NCBI GenBank assembly: GCA_002471575.1
Contig: DKQG01000029.1
Coordinates: 69,244 to 133,243, forward strand
DNA from: Alphaproteobacteria bacterium UBA7314
Lineage (GTDB): Bacteria > Pseudomonadota > Alphaproteobacteria > MPNO01 > UBA830
Direction: 5' to 3'
DNA length: 64,000 nt
How positions within the stretch are numbered: the stretch's first letter is position 1; every line of letters starts with the position of its first letter. Shown here piece after piece: positions 26,781 to 35,883 of the stretch. The notes below the pieces were generated by a model. That model made no database searches. It was not told where the DNA came from and was given only the letters and a program-made list of their open reading frames with translations. The position numbers were made by a program, and so were the translations under genes.

Positions 26781-27257
26781 TCAGGCTCCTCTCATTTCGC
26801 GGGCGGCATCCTGCACCGCCTCGATAACTTTGTGATAACCGGTGCAACGGCACAGATTGCCAGCCAGCCAGTAACGGATCTCTTCTTCAGTCGGATCCGG
26901 ATTTTCTTCCAGCAACGCTTTCGACGCGACCAGAAGGCCCGGCGTGCATATGCCGCATTGCAGGGCAATGTGATCAATAAATTTCTGCTGCAACGGGTGC
27001 AGATCGTCACCGTCGGCCATGCCCTCGATAGTATCAATGGATTTGCCGTTGGCCTCGACGCCCATCACCAGACAGGAGCACACCAAGACGCCATCCATAG
27101 TGACACTGCAGGCGCCGCAATCACCGGTGCCGCAGCCTTCCTTGGTGCCGGTCATGTCGAGCTGGTCGCGCAGCACGTCCAGTAGGGTCTGGGTCGGATC
27201 GCACAGAAGTTCATGGCTGTCGCCGTTGATCGTGGTGTTTACATATTGCTTGGCCAT
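26781..27257 (-). CDS. Molybdenum hydroxylase [2Fe-2S] subunit (CoxS), second copy
   Basis: A 158-residue two-cluster subunit: plant-type site Cys42, 47, 50, 62 (CGTGDCGAC...C), then LQCGICTPG and NLCRCTGYH for the second cluster. Its ATG shares one base with the stop of the FAD-subunit gene (TGATG), so translation is coupled. It carries electrons from the molybdenum site to FAD. Confidence 0.92.
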   Translation of the reverse strand: MAKQYVNTTINGDSHELLCDPTQTLLDVLRDQLDMTGTKEGCGTGDCGACSVTMDGVLVCSCLVMGVEANGKSIDTIEGMADGDDLHPLQQKFIDHIALQCGICTPGLLVASKALLEENPDPTEEEIRYWLAGNLCRCTGYHKVIEAVQDAAREMRGA

Positions 27258-28114
27258 CAGGATTTCGCCCTTTCCAGCGCAATGACAGCGGTTCTCTGGG
27301 CCAGCACGCCTGCGACTTCTGTTCTGTATTCTATGGTGCCACGCTTGTCGTCGATTGGGCTGCAGGCGGCGCTTGCGGCGGCAGCAAGGGCTTCCATGGC
27401 GTCATCGCCCACCTTGGTGCCGATCAGCGCATTAGCGGCATCGTCTACCAGCAGCGGACGCGCCGCCACAGCACCCAGCGACACACGGGCCGCAGTGCAG
27501 GTACCGCCGTCGTCCAACATCAGATTGATACCGCAACCGACGACCGCAATGTCCATTTCGCTGCGCGGAGTAAAGCGAAGATAGGCATCGCCGGAATTCG
27601 CCGGCCGCTTCGGCAGCCGGAACGACACGACGATTTCGCCATCTTCAAGCGATGTCTGTCCCGGTCCGGTGACGATGTCGGCCATTGACACGTCGCGCCG
27701 CCCGTTAGGGCCGATCACGCTGGCGACTGCGTCGGCCGCAATCATCGGCGGTACGCTGTCGGCCGCTGGCGACGCATTGCACAGATTGCCACCGACTGTA
27801 GCCCGGCCGCGCACCTGCACTGAGCCGATCAGACGGACGCCGTCCATCACTCCAGGCCAGGCGGCATTGAACGCCGCATTGTCCATCAGCTCTTTACCGG
27901 TTACCGCCGCGCCTATACGCCACGAGCCGTCTTCTTCGACGACTTCGCGCATCTCGGCGATGTTTTTGACGTCGACAATCAGGTCGGGTTCGATCAGGTC
28001 CAGGTGTATCTGAACCATCACATCGGTGCCGCCGGCGAAAACTCTCGCCACGCCGCTTTCCTCCGCAAGCAACCCTACCGCTGCATCGAGCGTCTCGGGG
28101 GCTTCGTATCTCAT
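27257..28114 (-). CDS. Molybdenum hydroxylase FAD subunit (CoxM), second copy
   Basis: A 285-residue FAD subunit with FAGGTDVMVQ (~25-34) and TVGGNLCNASPAADSVPP (~105-122). The frame is open upstream to 28504, but ATG 28114 starts the conserved MRYEAPETLDAAVGLL and the upstream extension shows no family likeness, so the shorter start is chosen. First gene of the second coxMSL operon; its promoter must lie in the 172 bases shared with the divergent asnB. Confidence 0.9.
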   Translation of the reverse strand: MRYEAPETLDAAVGLLAEESGVARVFAGGTDVMVQIHLDLIEPDLIVDVKNIAEMREVVEEDGSWRIGAAVTGKELMDNAAFNAAWPGVMDGVRLIGSVQVRGRATVGGNLCNASPAADSVPPMIAADAVASVIGPNGRRDVSMADIVTGPGQTSLEDGEIVVSFRLPKRPANSGDAYLRFTPRSEMDIAVVGCGINLMLDDGGTCTAARVSLGAVAARPLLVDDAANALIGTKVGDDAMEALAAAASAACSPIDDKRGTIEYRTEVAGVLAQRTAVIALERAKS

Positions 28115-28286
28115 GTCAGTCAATGTCGCCTCGCCGTTCACATTTTCTGTAAATGGAATGTCTTTATATATCACGCTCGGCCGCACCGGGCCATCTACCC
28201 GAACCATCAAATCATCAATTAGCTTTCCCGGACTCGATGGATGTCTTAAACCCGTGAAAACATTATTGGCGTTATGGAGCCGCGAT

Positions 28287-30179
28287 ATGTGCGGAATAGC
28301 GGGCATCGCCGCCCTTTCGCCCGTCAATCGGGATGCGGTACAGGCGATGACGGATCTTATGGTCCATCGCGGACCGGACGGCGAAGGCCAGTGGCTTAAT
28401 GCTGACGGACGGGTGTGCTTCGGACACCGACGGCTGGCGATCATCGACCTGACCGACCGCGCGGCGCAGCCCATGCAGGATGCACCGGGCTCGCTCTCCA
28501 TCACCTATAACGGCGAGATATACAATTATAAGGAAATTCGTGCCGAACTGGCCGAAGCGGGGGTCCGGTTCAATACCGATAGCGATACAGAGGTCGTTCT
28601 CGAATCCTATCGTAAATGGGGGGACGCCTGCCTCGACCGGTTCAACGGGATGTTCGCATTCGCGCTGCACGACCAGAAGGCAAAAAGGATCCTGTGCGCA
28701 CGCGACCGGTTTGGCGAAAAGCCCTTCCTATTTTCTCACAGCGGAAAATTCTTCGCTTTCGCCTCCGAATACAAGGCGTTGGCCGCCGTCGATGGAGTAC
28801 GAACGGATATTCACGCTCCCCTGCTGGCACAATTCCTGGTGACGCCTTCGAACGGACTGGATCAGGGCCGGCAAACCCTATTCCGGGATGTCGGGCAGCT
28901 CCTGCCGGGCGAAAAACTGGTTCTGAACACCGACGACCTGAGCTTCGAGATATCTTCCTACTGGCAACCGCCCATGGAAGCGGACGCTACTGCGCAGACG
29001 GAGGCGGATAGGGTAGCAGTATTCCGGGATCTGCTCGAGGACGCGGTCAGGATCCGCTTGCGCAGCGATGTACCGGTTGGCTCGTGCCTTTCCGGCGGCC
29101 TGGACTCCAGCGCTATCACCTGCCTTGCTCGGGGATTGATCGGAAATGACCGTCCTTACGACGTGTTTATCGGCCGGTTTCCCGATACCAAAGCCGATGA
29201 AGGCTACTGGGCGGATTTAGTGGCCGTCTCTGCACACGCCACCACCCATGAAACCTTTCCGACGGGTGAAAACCTCGTCCGGAACCTAGACGGCTTTCTA
29301 TGGCTGAATGAACTGCCCGTGGACAGTGCCAGTCAGTTTGCCCAGTGGTGCGTATTCGAAACGGCGAAGAAGGCGGAAGTAACGGTGTTGCTGGACGGCC
29401 AGGGGAGCGACGAAATCCTCGCCGGATACGAACAGTATTTCACGGCATACATCGCTTCGCGCCGCGCCGCCGGCGATTACGACGCGGCAGAGGAAAAGGC
29501 AATCCGCGACCGGTATCCCATGGCGTTTTCGCAAAGCGATCAGGGCTGGAAAGACCGTATACCGCTCCTCGCGAAGAGACTGATCTCCCGGTCGTTGGGC
29601 GGCGGGACCGACATCCTGCTGGCCCTGAACGGCGACCTGGCTCGAAGCGCTACAGAGATGGATGCACCGTCCCCGGAAGGTCTGCACGCCATACTGCGCC
29701 GGGATTCGTTCAACGGCTTCCTGACGACCCTGCTGCGTTACGGCGACCGCAATTCAATGGCGCATTCACGCGAGGTTCGCTTGCCGTTCTGCGATCACCG
29801 AATTGCTGAGTTTGTCGCTACCCTGCCGGTCGGCATGCTTATGGGGCACGCCCAGACCAAATACCTGCTACGCAAATCGATGACCGGCACGCTTCCCGAA
29901 CAAATCGCGACACGCTGGAACAAGCAAGGGTTTCTGCCTCCGATCGTCCAGTGGCTGAACGGTGGGCTGGGCAATTATGCGGACGATCTGTTCAGCGATG
30001 CGGCCTTTCGTGAGACGCCGCACTGGGACGCCTCGTGGTGCCGCCAGGCATGGCAGCGTTTTCGGCGCGGCGACACAGGGCTAGCGCCGACGATATGGAA
30101 GATTCTGGTGTCCGAGGCCTGGCGGCAAAAAACCCTCGGACGACTGTCATCACTGCCCGGCGTCGCACCTACCGCCTGA
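28287..30179 (+). CDS. asnB: Glutamine-hydrolysing asparagine synthetase
   Basis: A 630-residue AsnB. The catalytic Cys2 requires the MCGIAG start at 28287 (GGAG seven bases upstream); the frame stays open to 28026 but a longer N-terminus would block the nucleophile. The glutaminase domain shows MVHRGPDGEG and YNGEIYNYKE; the synthetase domain has the PP-loop CLSGGLDSSAI (~268). It transfers glutamine ammonia to a beta-aspartyl adenylate. AsnB copies next to glycosyltransferases often amidate uronic acids of surface polysaccharides, and this one converges on a glycosyltransferase operon with no gap, so either role is possible. Confidence 0.93.
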   Translation: MCGIAGIAALSPVNRDAVQAMTDLMVHRGPDGEGQWLNADGRVCFGHRRLAIIDLTDRAAQPMQDAPGSLSITYNGEIYNYKEIRAELAEAGVRFNTDSDTEVVLESYRKWGDACLDRFNGMFAFALHDQKAKRILCARDRFGEKPFLFSHSGKFFAFASEYKALAAVDGVRTDIHAPLLAQFLVTPSNGLDQGRQTLFRDVGQLLPGEKLVLNTDDLSFEISSYWQPPMEADATAQTEADRVAVFRDLLEDAVRIRLRSDVPVGSCLSGGLDSSAITCLARGLIGNDRPYDVFIGRFPDTKADEGYWADLVAVSAHATTHETFPTGENLVRNLDGFLWLNELPVDSASQFAQWCVFETAKKAEVTVLLDGQGSDEILAGYEQYFTAYIASRRAAGDYDAAEEKAIRDRYPMAFSQSDQGWKDRIPLLAKRLISRSLGGGTDILLALNGDLARSATEMDAPSPEGLHAILRRDSFNGFLTTLLRYGDRNSMAHSREVRLPFCDHRIAEFVATLPVGMLMGHAQTKYLLRKSMTGTLPEQIATRWNKQGFLPPIVQWLNGGLGNYADDLFSDAAFRETPHWDASWCRQAWQRFRRGDTGLAPTIWKILVSEAWRQKTLGRLSSLPGVAPTA

Positions 30180-31331
30180 TCACGCCCCACCTGCAAGCGC
30201 CAAATAAGCCGGCCACAGCCGATCGACATAATCTTCCCAACCATTCGCACCGCCAACCGCCGCCTGCCGAGCGCGTTCGCCCATTTCGCGCCTTTTTTGC
30301 GGGTCCTCTACGATCGTTCTCAATGCCTCGGCAAGGGCGTCGACATCGGCAACGGGCACGACAATCCCCGCCTCTCCGGAAATCGCGTCCCTCGCACCGA
30401 CCTGATCGGAAACAACGACGGGCAGGCCGCTCGCCATGGCTTCCAGAACGACCATGCCGAACCCCTCCTCGACCGACGGCAGGCAAAAGATATCGGCGCC
30501 ACGATAGGTCTCGACCAGTGCATGGTGCGGAACCGCGCCGGCGAGAACGACATGCTCCAGCGGCAACCTGTCAAGTAGCGCGCGAAAACCATCCTCGACC
30601 ACTCCGACAAGGTGCAGTTCGGCCGCGCCTCGAAGTTTGTCGACGGCGCGGATCAGCGTTTCGGCCCCCTTGCGGACGCCGACGGCGCCGACGCACAGGA
30701 TACGGGGCCTTTCCGCGCGGCCGGCTGACTCTGGGTCGGGCCGAAAAGCATCAAGATCCACTCCTAGCCGCGAGACAATAAGCTTCTCCTCGGGGATGCC
30801 GCGGCGAATAAAGCTCTCGGCTGCAATGGTCGACGGCACAGCAATCGCATCGGCCAAGTCGTATTCCCGCATTTCCCGGTCGACGATTTCCTGGGGCGTG
30901 TCGGTGAACGGCTGGCCGATTTCGTCGTATGCAACGCGAAGAACTTCTGTCTGGTGGACGATATGCGTGCTCCCGCGTTCGATGACGACCTTCATGCCGA
31001 GATCACGCACAACGGGAATGGACTCTAGCGTCGCCGAGCTCCACCCGACGAGGATATCCGACGACGAATGGACGAGGTGTTTGGCGACAGCCCCCCCGAA
31101 CCGCCGCGGAAGCCCGGCGGACAGGCTACGGGCAAGCCCGAGCCGGGAACTGAGGCGCCGCCAGGCTTCGAAATGGGGAAAGCACTTTACGGCCGCATTT
31201 GGCGGCATGAATTTTTTCGCTGCAAACTCTGGATAGGTCGTGTAGAGCCTGCCGAGCGCCCCCCGGCGATGCAACTGGTTCGCTAAATTGAACGCATGGA
31301 AACGGCCGTGGACGGCAATATCTATTTTCAT
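30180..31331 (-). CDS. GT4-type glycosyltransferase
   Basis: A 383-residue GT-B enzyme, last gene of the polysaccharide operon. The C-terminal domain has the nucleotide-sugar motif EEGFGMVVLEAMASGLPVVV (EX7E) and GVDLDAFRP just after the N-domain. No membrane segment is evident. It presumably adds one sugar to a lipid-linked repeat unit on the cytoplasmic face. Its ATG region overlaps the end of the next upstream gene by four bases; its stop meets that of asnB. Sugar specificity cannot be read from the sequence. Confidence 0.87.
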   Translation of the reverse strand: MKIDIAVHGRFHAFNLANQLHRRGALGRLYTTYPEFAAKKFMPPNAAVKCFPHFEAWRRLSSRLGLARSLSAGLPRRFGGAVAKHLVHSSSDILVGWSSATLESIPVVRDLGMKVVIERGSTHIVHQTEVLRVAYDEIGQPFTDTPQEIVDREMREYDLADAIAVPSTIAAESFIRRGIPEEKLIVSRLGVDLDAFRPDPESAGRAERPRILCVGAVGVRKGAETLIRAVDKLRGAAELHLVGVVEDGFRALLDRLPLEHVVLAGAVPHHALVETYRGADIFCLPSVEEGFGMVVLEAMASGLPVVVSDQVGARDAISGEAGIVVPVADVDALAEALRTIVEDPQKRREMGERARQAAVGGANGWEDYVDRLWPAYLALAGGA

Positions 31332-32530
31332 TCGGATACCCCGGCGGCATCCGCTAGAACGCGGCGCAATTTTTTAGCCTGGGCCAACCAGGAATAAGCC
31401 TGTACCCCGTTGAACTTGCCAGCGGCACCTGGCGGGCGGTGGAGTCTGGAAATGACTTCGGCGATGGCGGCCGGGGTTTCCGCCGTCTGCAACCGTCCTC
31501 CCGTGTGTCTGGCAATCTCGATCGCCTCGGTACTTTCATCCGGGACGGACAGGATCGGTTTGCCGGCGGCGAGCAGTTCGATCAACTTTTGCTGGAAAAG
31601 GCTGTCTGCGTTGCGGACGTAAACATTTACGTCCGCTGATCGCTGCAGCGCGCCGAGAGCACTGGCCTCCAGGTAGCCCCGATTATCCAGATCGAAGGTG
31701 CTGTTCCGTTGGTTCGAATAGCGCCCTACGAGGGCACCGTCATTGCCGGCGTATGAAAGCGACACACTGCGGCTGGTCGCAACTAGTTTAAGCCCCTCGA
31801 TCAAAGTCGCCAACAGGTCCTCACTATAGACGCTGCCGCTAAGACAGACTTGCAGGGCATCGCCCCCGCGGCCCGGCGGCGGCACCTGCGCTTCGTTGGT
31901 GTAGCCGCTGTAGACAACATGCTTGTCGCAAGCGAACCACGTATCGGCATCGCGGAGATGGTTTGCTGAAAACGTCGTCATGGCAGCCATATCGGCGAGC
32001 CGACGAGCGACGATCTTTCGAAGGCCTGCCGGCACGAAACGGTTCCAGGGATCTTTGTAGTCTGCTACCCACGGGCATCCAGCACGCCGGGCAAGATCGC
32101 GGGCTACAGTCCAGGTGTCGGTGTTTCCGAACGTCGCGTAGACCACATCCGGGCCGAACGCGCCGGCGATGGCGGGGTTAAGACTCGCCGCGCCTTTCCA
32201 CCAGTCGCGGAATATCCCGGTGCCGAACATGTACGCGCCGCCGATCACCATCTGTCGGAACGGTGATGCGATCTGCCCTTCCCGCGCCGCCCGGTGAAGC
32301 GGGGCTATAACAGGGGCGCAGCAAACGTGAAGCGGCGACGACCAGTCGTGTACCGCTATTTGTTCCCCCAGAAGGGACGCGTCGTCGCCGCGATCGCTTG
32401 CCGCCAGAGTTCCGGTCAACAGAACCACCCGGTCTCCCTGTCCCGCAAGGACGCGCGCAAATTCCCGCATTCGCAGCGCCGAAACGTGGGGCGTGTCCGG
32501 ATGGACGTGATTGACGATCGCAATTTTCAT
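31328..32530 (-). CDS. GT-B-fold glycosyltransferase-like protein
   Basis: A 400-residue protein starting MKIAIVNHVHPDTPHVSALRM (ATG 32530; the frame runs open to 32599 without support). The N-domain resembles GT4 enzymes and the end has QQKLIELLAAGKPILSVPDES, a weak version of the acceptor-side EX7E region with Lys in place of the first Glu. It is less canonical than its neighbours. It overlaps the following glycosyltransferase gene by four bases and follows the previous one by 37 bases. Confidence 0.75.
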   Translation of the reverse strand: MKIAIVNHVHPDTPHVSALRMREFARVLAGQGDRVVLLTGTLAASDRGDDASLLGEQIAVHDWSSPLHVCCAPVIAPLHRAAREGQIASPFRQMVIGGAYMFGTGIFRDWWKGAASLNPAIAGAFGPDVVYATFGNTDTWTVARDLARRAGCPWVADYKDPWNRFVPAGLRKIVARRLADMAAMTTFSANHLRDADTWFACDKHVVYSGYTNEAQVPPPGRGGDALQVCLSGSVYSEDLLATLIEGLKLVATSRSVSLSYAGNDGALVGRYSNQRNSTFDLDNRGYLEASALGALQRSADVNVYVRNADSLFQQKLIELLAAGKPILSVPDESTEAIEIARHTGGRLQTAETPAAIAEVISRLHRPPGAAGKFNGVQAYSWLAQAKKLRRVLADAAGVSE

Positions 32531-32567
32531 TCGACTGCCCGAACGGTAACGTCCGTGAATGGATGGC

Positions 32568-33710
32568 TCATCGCGCCCTGCCCGCGCTGACGGCTTCAAA
32601 ATAATTCAGCAGACGATCGACGTGGCTTTCCCAACTGTAATCCCGGTTTCCGATTTCATTCGCCCGCTTCAACATTGCGGCTCGGCGCGCCGGTTCCGCA
32701 TCGAGAGCACGCAGCGTCTTCACGATATCGCCAATGGAGGTGGCGGAAAAATAAGCCGCAGAGTCCCCGCACACTTCCCGATGCACTGGCGTATCCGATG
32801 CAACAATAAGGGCCTCGCTCGCCATCGCTTCGACAAGGGGGTGGCCGAACGTTTCCGACAAAGACGGTGTAATGAAGACGTCATGGGCGGCGTACAGTGC
32901 CGGGAGATCTCCATACTCCACTTGGCCCAGCATCGTTACTTGCCCGCGCTCCACGCCGCGGCGAAGCAGGAAAGCATCCTTCGATCCGCCCTGCACTTCT
33001 TGGATCTGGTGGAAATCCATCGTCAGCGTAAAGTGCGCTTCGATCCCCGTCTCATTCAAAAGCCGGACGGCTTCCGCGACGATGCCGGGTTGCTTGTGCG
33101 CGTAATAGGCCGACACCAGCAAAAGCCGGAGAACCCCGTCTTCGCGCCAGACCCTCTGCGCTTGGGTGCTTTGAAAGTGATCGTGGCGGGTACCATACAG
33201 GTTGGTCTCAATCCGCCCCGACAGGTCCTTCGCCCAAAAGCGGAGCAAATCGCCCATGGCATCCGTCGGGGTCAGTACGAGGTCGGACGACCGGGCCGAT
33301 GCAATAATCAGCTGGCGGCGGAGCATACGTTCGAAGAGGGTTCGGGCACCCAGAACCGGCGCTATGGCGGCAAGGTATACCGGGTCGAACAGCCCACCTT
33401 CGCGAACAAGAAGTATTTGCGGCACCGGCGACCCAATTAGTCCGAAATTCGCCGAAGAATACATAATGTCGGGCTTCAGTTTCTTGACTATGCGGCGCCA
33501 GGCGACCTGTTCCCAGATCACCCGGGATAACGGAGACATCCAGGTGACGGGGTGACTGATCGTTTCGATGTCTTCTGCCTGCAGCGGACTGCCGGCAGGC
33601 AGGGCGAATACCGCATCTACACCCCTGTCGCGAAACGACTGCATCAGGTTGCGCGTATAGGTGATCATGCCGCCGCGCCGGGCGGACAGGGCATTGACAA
33701 CAACCCTCAC
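32568..33710 (-). CDS. GT4-type glycosyltransferase
   Basis: A 380-residue GT4 enzyme. The N-terminus MRVVVNALSARRGGMITYTRNL is the classical Gly-rich start of the family, and SLSETFGHPLVEAMASEALIV is the EX7E motif (~285-305). ATG 33710 overlaps the end of the CgeB-like gene by four bases. Role in the polysaccharide operon as a sugar transferase is inferred from family and context. Confidence 0.88.
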   Translation of the reverse strand: MRVVVNALSARRGGMITYTRNLMQSFRDRGVDAVFALPAGSPLQAEDIETISHPVTWMSPLSRVIWEQVAWRRIVKKLKPDIMYSSANFGLIGSPVPQILLVREGGLFDPVYLAAIAPVLGARTLFERMLRRQLIIASARSSDLVLTPTDAMGDLLRFWAKDLSGRIETNLYGTRHDHFQSTQAQRVWREDGVLRLLLVSAYYAHKQPGIVAEAVRLLNETGIEAHFTLTMDFHQIQEVQGGSKDAFLLRRGVERGQVTMLGQVEYGDLPALYAAHDVFITPSLSETFGHPLVEAMASEALIVASDTPVHREVCGDSAAYFSATSIGDIVKTLRALDAEPARRAAMLKRANEIGNRDYSWESHVDRLLNYFEAVSAGRAR

Positions 33711-34774
33711 CGGTCCATCCCGTCGAGCGCGCCGAGAATGCGCGATATGTTTGCCTGGTGCGACAGTTCCAGTGCCTCCACCCGTTTTCGGGCGTTTGTG
33801 GCGACGGATTTTCGCCGATCCTCCTGGTCAAGCCAGAATCTGCATAGACTCAAAAGTTCGTCGTCGTCAGAGAAATAAACCGCTTCTCGCAAATCTCTGA
33901 GAAGCGCCTCGATCTCATCGTTGCGCTCATGGACCATGAACCCCCCGCAAGCCGGCAGTTCAATCGACCTGCATGTCTGCAGATCGCGGTTGGCATGACG
34001 CAAAAAACACAGATTGACCATGCTGGCGGCAACGACCTTGGCAAATTCATCGTTGTAGGCCGGGCGGCCCTCAATCTTCAAGTTCTCGTGCCGCCCGCGC
34101 AACTTCTCCCAGCCGTTCCCCCACACTCGGACCGGCACGCCACTCGAAGCCAGATGGATTACGGACCGCGCCCGCGGCGCCTCGTAAGTTCCGATAAAAC
34201 TGACAGGCGCACCAAAGGTTTGTATGTCCGCCGGTCCGACGTCCACGGGTCGGTGGATCTCGGTATCATAACTGTTGTTCACAAACAGCATGTTCCGAAG
34301 TTTCAGCGCGTCTCGTTCCTCCGGGCGCACGTTTAATGATTTTGTCGTGGCCCAGAGATCGATGAGCGGCATCGACCGCTGCAGCCAGACCGTCCGGTTA
34401 CGTGGATTCATCATGTCGTCCTCTGAATAGCAGACGATCGCGGTTTCCGGATTAAGAGATTTCAGCCGACATAGGGCGCTCGGGCGGATCATGCGAGCCG
34501 TCTCGAGCCAGAGAATATCCGCTCCGCCGGCCGCCGACAGGATCGCTGCATTCGCACCCGCCGGGTCTGCGGGCACACGAAGGCGATAACGAAGCCGCGT
34601 CGCAAGGGACGGAGCGGTCTCGTAATCCACCCCGGGCGGCATTGTCGGAACCGTTCGTACCGTGTGACCGAGACGTCGCATCGCAGCCACCCGTTGCGGC
34701 GTTCGCGAAGCCGCGAACGTCTCGCCTACCACGACGATATTGCGGGAACCGGGGCTGCTTTTCCTGCCGGTCAC
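33707..34774 (-). CDS. CgeB-like glycosyltransferase family protein
   Basis: A 355-residue protein of the CgeB/Glyco_trans_1_4 group. The pattern VSFIGTYEAPRARSVIHLA, VWGNGWEK, LKIEGRPAYNDEFAKVVAASMVNLCFL and ELPACGGFMVHER is characteristic of this group. These enzymes modify polysaccharides, but their sugars are poorly known. Four-base overlaps with both neighbours place it firmly in the operon. Confidence 0.8.
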   Translation of the reverse strand: MTGRKSSPGSRNIVVVGETFAASRTPQRVAAMRRLGHTVRTVPTMPPGVDYETAPSLATRLRYRLRVPADPAGANAAILSAAGGADILWLETARMIRPSALCRLKSLNPETAIVCYSEDDMMNPRNRTVWLQRSMPLIDLWATTKSLNVRPEERDALKLRNMLFVNNSYDTEIHRPVDVGPADIQTFGAPVSFIGTYEAPRARSVIHLASSGVPVRVWGNGWEKLRGRHENLKIEGRPAYNDEFAKVVAASMVNLCFLRHANRDLQTCRSIELPACGGFMVHERNDEIEALLRDLREAVYFSDDDELLSLCRFWLDQEDRRKSVATNARKRVEALELSHQANISRILGALDGMDR

Positions 34775-35883
34775 GGTACGTCGGCCGTCTTGGCGAGCGC
34801 GGTTTTCAATCCGGCGATATCTTCATTGAAGCCCCAGCGCGCAATTTTTTTGCGCGCCGCCTTCCCCATGTCTTCGGACCTGTCCAAACAGTCGACCAGC
34901 GCCCAGGTCAACGCCGTCACATCATCGGCAGGCACGACTCTGCCCGTTTGGCTGTCGACCAGATCGGCGGCGCAACCTACCTGATCACTGACAATTACTG
35001 CTGTGCCACAGGCCATCGCCTCATTCACCGCGAGCCCCCAAGGTTCGCGCAGGGACGGCAGAACGAAGATATCGGCTAGGTCGTAATATGCGGGCAGTTC
35101 CGTCTGGTTGACGAAGCCGGTGAAAATTGCGTCCGGCGCAAGTCTTTCGAGATCGGCGCGCAACTCTCCGTCGCCGACGAACAACAGGGCGGGCGGATCT
35201 CCGTTCCAGCCCGCAGCAGACAAGGCAGCTGCGAGCAGGTCCGGTTTTTTGCGCCGTTGAAGCTTCCCGGCGAACAGGACGATTTTGCGTGTTGGCGGAA
35301 CACCGAGGCGGGCCCGCAATGCGCTTCGATCCGTCCGGGCTAAGGCCGACCGTTCGGCGAACACCTCGTTGTCCACGGCATACGGCATATCGACGATCCG
35401 GTCGGCGGGAACGCCTCTGCTTAAATAGTACTGCCGGTTTGCTGATCCGATGGCGAGAAAAAGATCGCAGCGCCGGAATATCCGGGCGATATAAATTCGC
35501 TTCAACCAGCCCGGCAACCCAGGCCCATCCGGCATAGCGAGGTCGCAGTTTTCTCCGCGCATCAATACCGGACGCCCCGCCTGCTTGGCTAGACTCAACG
35601 CGATCTTCATCAGGGGCGATTGCCATCCGTGCAGCCAGACGACATCCGCTTTTCGTATTTCCTCGGCGGTGTTGGCCTTCGACTTCGACGTGTAATCATA
35701 CCCGTCCGTCAGGTCGATATCCCATTTCACGTCCCTCCCAAATCCGGTGTCAAAATACCGGTGATCAGGATGGATCCGCTCGAACAGGACGCGCAGTTCG
35801 ATACCGGGTTCCGTGGCAACCCGGCGCAGCAGCGGGGCCTGATACTGGATGGGGTGCGAAACGATATACAGTAACCGCGTCAT
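34771..35883 (-). CDS. GT4-type glycosyltransferase
   Basis: A 370-residue enzyme starting MTRLLYIVSHPIQYQAPLLR at ATG 35883, which shares a base with the stop of the preceding gene (TGATG); a longer frame to 35913 is not supported. The C-domain has PSLREPWGLAVNEAMACGTAVI (EX7E) and GKLQRRKKPDLL. HPIQYQAPLLR is typical of GT4 members in O-antigen and exopolysaccharide clusters. Confidence 0.88.
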   Translation of the reverse strand: MTRLLYIVSHPIQYQAPLLRRVATEPGIELRVLFERIHPDHRYFDTGFGRDVKWDIDLTDGYDYTSKSKANTAEEIRKADVVWLHGWQSPLMKIALSLAKQAGRPVLMRGENCDLAMPDGPGLPGWLKRIYIARIFRRCDLFLAIGSANRQYYLSRGVPADRIVDMPYAVDNEVFAERSALARTDRSALRARLGVPPTRKIVLFAGKLQRRKKPDLLAAALSAAGWNGDPPALLFVGDGELRADLERLAPDAIFTGFVNQTELPAYYDLADIFVLPSLREPWGLAVNEAMACGTAVIVSDQVGCAADLVDSQTGRVVPADDVTALTWALVDCLDRSEDMGKAARKKIARWGFNEDIAGLKTALAKTADVP

